9,272 bases of DNA from Lachnospiraceae bacterium (GTDB taxonomy: Bacteria > Bacillota_A > Clostridia > Lachnospirales > Lachnospiraceae), in assembly GCA_017391465.1 (NCBI GenBank), contig JAFOYH010000122.1, positions 1 through 9,272 of the forward strand. The letters run 5' to 3'. Each line of letters opens with the position of its first letter. Positions within the stretch are counted from its first letter, which is position 1. The translations under genes were made by a program, and so were the position numbers. Of the stretch, positions 6,455 through 9,272 are shown in pieces. The notes beneath the pieces were generated by a model. It was given only the letters and a program-made list of their open reading frames with translations, had not been told where the DNA came from and made no database searches.

Positions 6455-6898
6455 ATGTATAATGAACAGATTTTAGATCAAATTCTCGAAGGAACCCTTC
6501 AAAACAATCAGAATCATTTATGTGGAACTTATAAGGGCTTTCATGTCACAATAAATAAATACGCCTATATGTTGCGCGTTCGTATCTCCGCTATTCACTC
6601 TGATCATCATGAAATAAACCAGTTGGAAAAATTTCTGACTGAACAAATTCGCACACAGAAACACCTTATAAGTGCTTCTTTAGAAAAGCATAATATTTCT
6701 TTAAATATAAAATCGCCTATTATGAAAAAGGCAGTTCCTGAACATTTAAATTCAAATATTTTACCTATAATATCTTATCTCGATCAGCACGGATTTGTCT
6801 CCGGCTGTATGGATTGCGGTAAAAATACATCTGAACTCACTTGCGAAGAAATCCACTTCGAATATTTCTATTTATGTGAATCTTGTAAAAACAAATAA
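6455..6898 (+). CDS. Orphan 147-residue protein with C-terminal Cys4 zinc-ribbon
   Basis: I do not recognise this protein with certainty. It is soluble, with no signal peptide or membrane segment. The first half is an alpha/beta-looking region (GTYKGFHVTINKYAYMLRVR at about 24-43, then a helix at about 53-67). The C-terminal part has a CxxC knuckle, CMDC (118, 121), a further Cys130, and a second knuckle, CESC (141, 144), near the very end; this is the layout of a zinc ribbon. It recalls the N-terminal soluble half of some clostridial membrane proteins that carry a 'CFHCG...LCxxC' ribbon before their membrane segments. If so, this copy lacks the membrane part. The start is fixed by an ideal AAGGAGG with 7-base spacing. 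It is the only clear plus-strand gene, with its own weak promoter and a shared terminator downstream, and so is transcribed alone. Confidence 0.8.
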   Translation: MYNEQILDQILEGTLQNNQNHLCGTYKGFHVTINKYAYMLRVRISAIHSDHHEINQLEKFLTEQIRTQKHLISASLEKHNISLNIKSPIMKKAVPEHLNSNILPIISYLDQHGFVSGCMDCGKNTSELTCEEIHFEYFYLCESCKNK

Positions 6899-6911
6899 AA
6901 CGCCATCACCC

Positions 6912-6945
6912 AAAAACAGGATGATAAAAATATCATCCTGTTTTT
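6912..6945. terminator. Bidirectional intrinsic terminator between the zinc-ribbon gene and carB
   Basis: A perfect 15-bp stem (6912-6926 with 6931-6945) encloses a four-base A loop. The stem starts with five A and ends with five T, so each strand reads as hairpin plus U tract. It lies 13 bases after the plus-strand gene and 28 bases after the carB stop, and should end both convergent transcripts. Confidence 0.92.
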
Positions 6946-6973
6946 ATATGAAGAAACATCTTTAATTCTGTCT

Positions 6974-9272
6974 TTACTTATCTTTAATTTCAGAGTGTAA
7001 TTCCTGAAGAGATTTCACTTCACTTGGTCCATAAAGTTTAAGTTTCTTAACACCACTTCCAGCAGCTTTTGCAGCAGCCATTGTTGTGAAGTATGCAATC
7101 TTCTTCTTGATCGCAGCTTTACGAAGGTAACTGTCATCTACCATACGGCGTTCCTGACCAACTGGTGTATTGATGATAATATCAATCTTACCGTTTGTAA
7201 TTAAGTCAAGAATATTTGGACGACCTTCGCTTAACTTATTAACGATTTCACATTCAATACCAGCATCCTGGATCAGCTTACCTGTACCTTTAGAGGACAT
7301 AATCTTAAATCCGGCATCTGCAAAATCACGAGCCACTTCAACAACTTCCGGTTTATCTTTATCACATACTGTAATAAGCACTGTACCTTCAAATGGAACC
7401 TGAGTCTTTGTACCTTCCTGTGCTTTACAGAAAGCTTCGCCCCAGAACTGGGAAAGACCAAGAACTTCACCTGTGGAACGCATTTCAGGTCCAAGAATTG
7501 GGTCAACTTCAGGGAACATATTGAATGGGAATACCGCTTCTTTAACACCATAGTATGGGATATCCTGTTCTTTTAATGCAGGAACAGGTGATGGTCTTCC
7601 AGTAAGTTCAGAAGTTACAATATCAATTGCCAATGGCACCATACGAATATTACATACTTTAGATACCAAAGGAACTGTTCTGGAAGCACGTGGATTTGCT
7701 TCCAATACGTATACTTTATCATTTTCGATTGCATACTGCATGTTCATTAAGCCTTCAACGTGCATTTCTTCCGCAATCTTACGTGTATATTCTTTGATTG
7801 TCTTAACAACTTCATCCGACAAATGTTTGGATGGAATAATACAAGCGGAGTCACCAGAGTGAACACCTGCAAGTTCGATATGTTCCATAACTGCAGGAAC
7901 GAATGCATGTGTACCATCACTGATTGCATCAGCTTCACATTCTACAGCATGATTAAGGAAACGGTCGATAAGAATTGGTCTGTCAGGTGTTACACCAACA
8001 GCTGCCTTCATATAACCAACCATGCTTTCCGGAGTATATACAACTTCCATACCGCGTCCGCCAAGAACGTAAGAAGGACGAACCATTACCGGATATCCGA
8101 TTCTCTCAGCAATTTCAAGAGCATCTTCTACAGTAACAGCCATTCCGGATTCAGGCATAGGAATTTCGAGTTTATCCATCATTTCACGGAAAAGATCACG
8201 GTCTTCAGCCAAATCAATCACTGCAGGAGGTGTACCAAGAATCTTCACACCGTTTGCTTCAAGCGCACCAGCAAGGTTAAGTGGAGTCTGTCCACCAAAC
8301 TGAGCAATGACACCCACTGGTTTTTCTTTCTTGTAAATGCTTAATACATCTTCAAGTGTTAATGGCTCAAAGTATAATTTATCGGATGTATCGTAATCTG
8401 TAGACACTGTTTCAGGGTTACAGTTTACGATAATTGTTTCAAAACCAAGTTTCTTAAGTGCAAGGGATGCATGTACACAACAATAGTCAAATTCGATACC
8501 CTGACCGATACGGTTTGGTCCGCCACCAAGGATCATAATCTTTGGTTTGTCTTCATTCACAGGATTCTTATCTTCACCATTGTATGTGGAATAGTAATAA
8601 GCACTGTCTTCTGTTCCACTTACATGAACACCTTCCCAGTTTTCTTCCACACCAAGTTCAATTCTCTTGTTACGGATAGCATCTTCAGATACTTCAAGAA
8701 TCTGGCTCAAATACTTATCAGAGAAACCATTTTTCTTTGCAGAAATAAGGGCTTCATCCGATGGAAGCTGGCCTTTGTTTGCCATCAAAGCTTCTTCTTC
8801 TTCAACAAGTTCTTTCATCTGTTCAATAAAGTAAGCTTTAACTTTTGTGATTTCGTGAATTTCTTCCACAGTTGCACCTTTACGAAGAGCTTCATACATA
8901 ATGAAGTGACGTTCGCTGGATGCAGTGATCAACATCTGAAGCAATTCTTCTTTTGTCTTTGTGTCGAAATCTTTTGCATGTCCAAGACCAAAACGTCCTG
9001 TTTCAAGACTTCGGATGGCTTTCTGAAAAGCTTCTTTGTAGTTTTTACCGATACTCATAACTTCACCTACAGCACGCATCTGAGTACCAAGCTTATCTTC
9101 GACACCTTTGAACTTTTCAAATGCCCAACGTGCAAATTTAATTACAACGTAATCACCATCCGGCACATACTTATCCAATGTGCCATATTTGCCGCATGGA
9201 AGGTCTTCCAATGTTAAACCTGTTGCCAACTTTGCAGAAACAAGAGCAATTGGGAAGCCTGTCGCTTTGGAA
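6974..9272 (-). CDS. carB: Carbamoyl-phosphate synthase large subunit, C-terminal 765 residues (start outside window)
   Basis: With the small subunit CarA, this enzyme makes carbamoyl phosphate from glutamine-derived ammonia, bicarbonate and two ATP, feeding arginine and pyrimidine synthesis. The frame is open to the right edge and begins there with SKATGFPIALVSAKLATG, a conserved stretch near residue 300 of full-length CarB (about 1070 residues). Roughly the first 300 residues are therefore outside the window. Visible in order (numbered within the fragment) are: the end of the first ATP-grasp half (to about 100), the helical oligomerisation domain (about 100-220), the start of the second half at LGGGPNRIGQGIEFDY (about 245), its ATP-grasp core with MVRPSYVLGGRGM (about 395) and LEANPRASRTVPLVSK (about 522-537), and the MGS-like allosteric domain (about 625-740; GTVLITVCDKDKP, SSKGTGK, NTPVG), the site for nucleotide or ornithine control. 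No damage is seen. The gene ends at the bidirectional terminator, so it is the last gene of its operon. Confidence 0.97.
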   Translation of the reverse strand, partial: SKATGFPIALVSAKLATGLTLEDLPCGKYGTLDKYVPDGDYVVIKFARWAFEKFKGVEDKLGTQMRAVGEVMSIGKNYKEAFQKAIRSLETGRFGLGHAKDFDTKTKEELLQMLITASSERHFIMYEALRKGATVEEIHEITKVKAYFIEQMKELVEEEEALMANKGQLPSDEALISAKKNGFSDKYLSQILEVSEDAIRNKRIELGVEENWEGVHVSGTEDSAYYYSTYNGEDKNPVNEDKPKIMILGGGPNRIGQGIEFDYCCVHASLALKKLGFETIIVNCNPETVSTDYDTSDKLYFEPLTLEDVLSIYKKEKPVGVIAQFGGQTPLNLAGALEANGVKILGTPPAVIDLAEDRDLFREMMDKLEIPMPESGMAVTVEDALEIAERIGYPVMVRPSYVLGGRGMEVVYTPESMVGYMKAAVGVTPDRPILIDRFLNHAVECEADAISDGTHAFVPAVMEHIELAGVHSGDSACIIPSKHLSDEVVKTIKEYTRKIAEEMHVEGLMNMQYAIENDKVYVLEANPRASRTVPLVSKVCNIRMVPLAIDIVTSELTGRPSPVPALKEQDIPYYGVKEAVFPFNMFPEVDPILGPEMRSTGEVLGLSQFWGEAFCKAQEGTKTQVPFEGTVLITVCDKDKPEVVEVARDFADAGFKIMSSKGTGKLIQDAGIECEIVNKLSEGRPNILDLITNGKIDIIINTPVGQERRMVDDSYLRKAAIKKKIAYFTTMAAAKAAGSGVKKLKLYGPSEVKSLQELHSEIKDK

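Noticed and set aside
7760..9217. Two long plus-strand open frames opposite carB (7760-8344 and 8471-9217)
   Set aside because: Both are in the frame that lies codon-on-codon opposite carB, where a stop arises only where carB uses TTA, CTA or TCA. carB largely avoids these codons here, so the open frames follow from its codon choice. The products are Phe/Cys/Thr-rich without domain features, and no ribosome binding site supports them.

Overview
The window looks like a chromosomal segment of a low-GC Gram-positive bacterium of the class Clostridia, most like Lachnospiraceae. This rests on several things: the AT-rich composition; GGAGG-type ribosome binding sites; tRNA genes without encoded CCA, including an elongator tRNA-Met of the Bacillus/Clostridium type; sigma-A type promoters; and the flavour of the proteins (AsnO-like asparagine synthase, a VanY-type peptidase with an N-terminal anchor, an arginine/pyrimidine CarB). 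Almost everything is on the minus strand. The one clear exception is a 147-residue orphan gene at 6455-6898.

In the order of minus-strand transcription (right to left), the layout is as follows. At 6974-9272 lies the C-terminal ~765 residues of carB, whose start is outside the window. It converges on the small zinc-ribbon gene across a 15-bp perfect, bidirectional terminator (6912-6945). Next, 6228-6454 is the divergent intergenic region, holding a perfect 40-bp palindrome made of two GGTGCC(T/A)GGCAC boxes. Then come a Gph-like HAD phosphatase (5568-6227), asnB (3633-5480, own promoter at 5523-5551), a HAD-IA phosphatase that overlaps the asnB stop by one base (2929-3633), and a Cof-type HAD phosphatase (2091-2903). 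A strong consensus promoter (2040-2068) then drives a tRNA-Asp / tRNA-Val / tRNA-Met cluster that ends in a textbook intrinsic terminator (1686-1715). At the left end are a membrane-anchored D,D-carboxypeptidase, a C-terminally short nucleotidyltransferase-fold protein, and the first 41 codons of an unrecognised gene that leaves the window.

Functionally the window is mostly housekeeping: glutamine-dependent asparagine synthesis, glutamine-dependent carbamoyl phosphate synthesis, tRNA supply and cell-wall trimming. Three separate HAD phosphatases surround asnB, and two of them share its operon. No mobile element, CRISPR array, defence island or complete novel system is evident. The points most worth a second look are the palindrome, the orphan zinc-ribbon protein, the shortened nucleotidyltransferase with its unrecognised downstream partner, and the asnB-HAD coupling.
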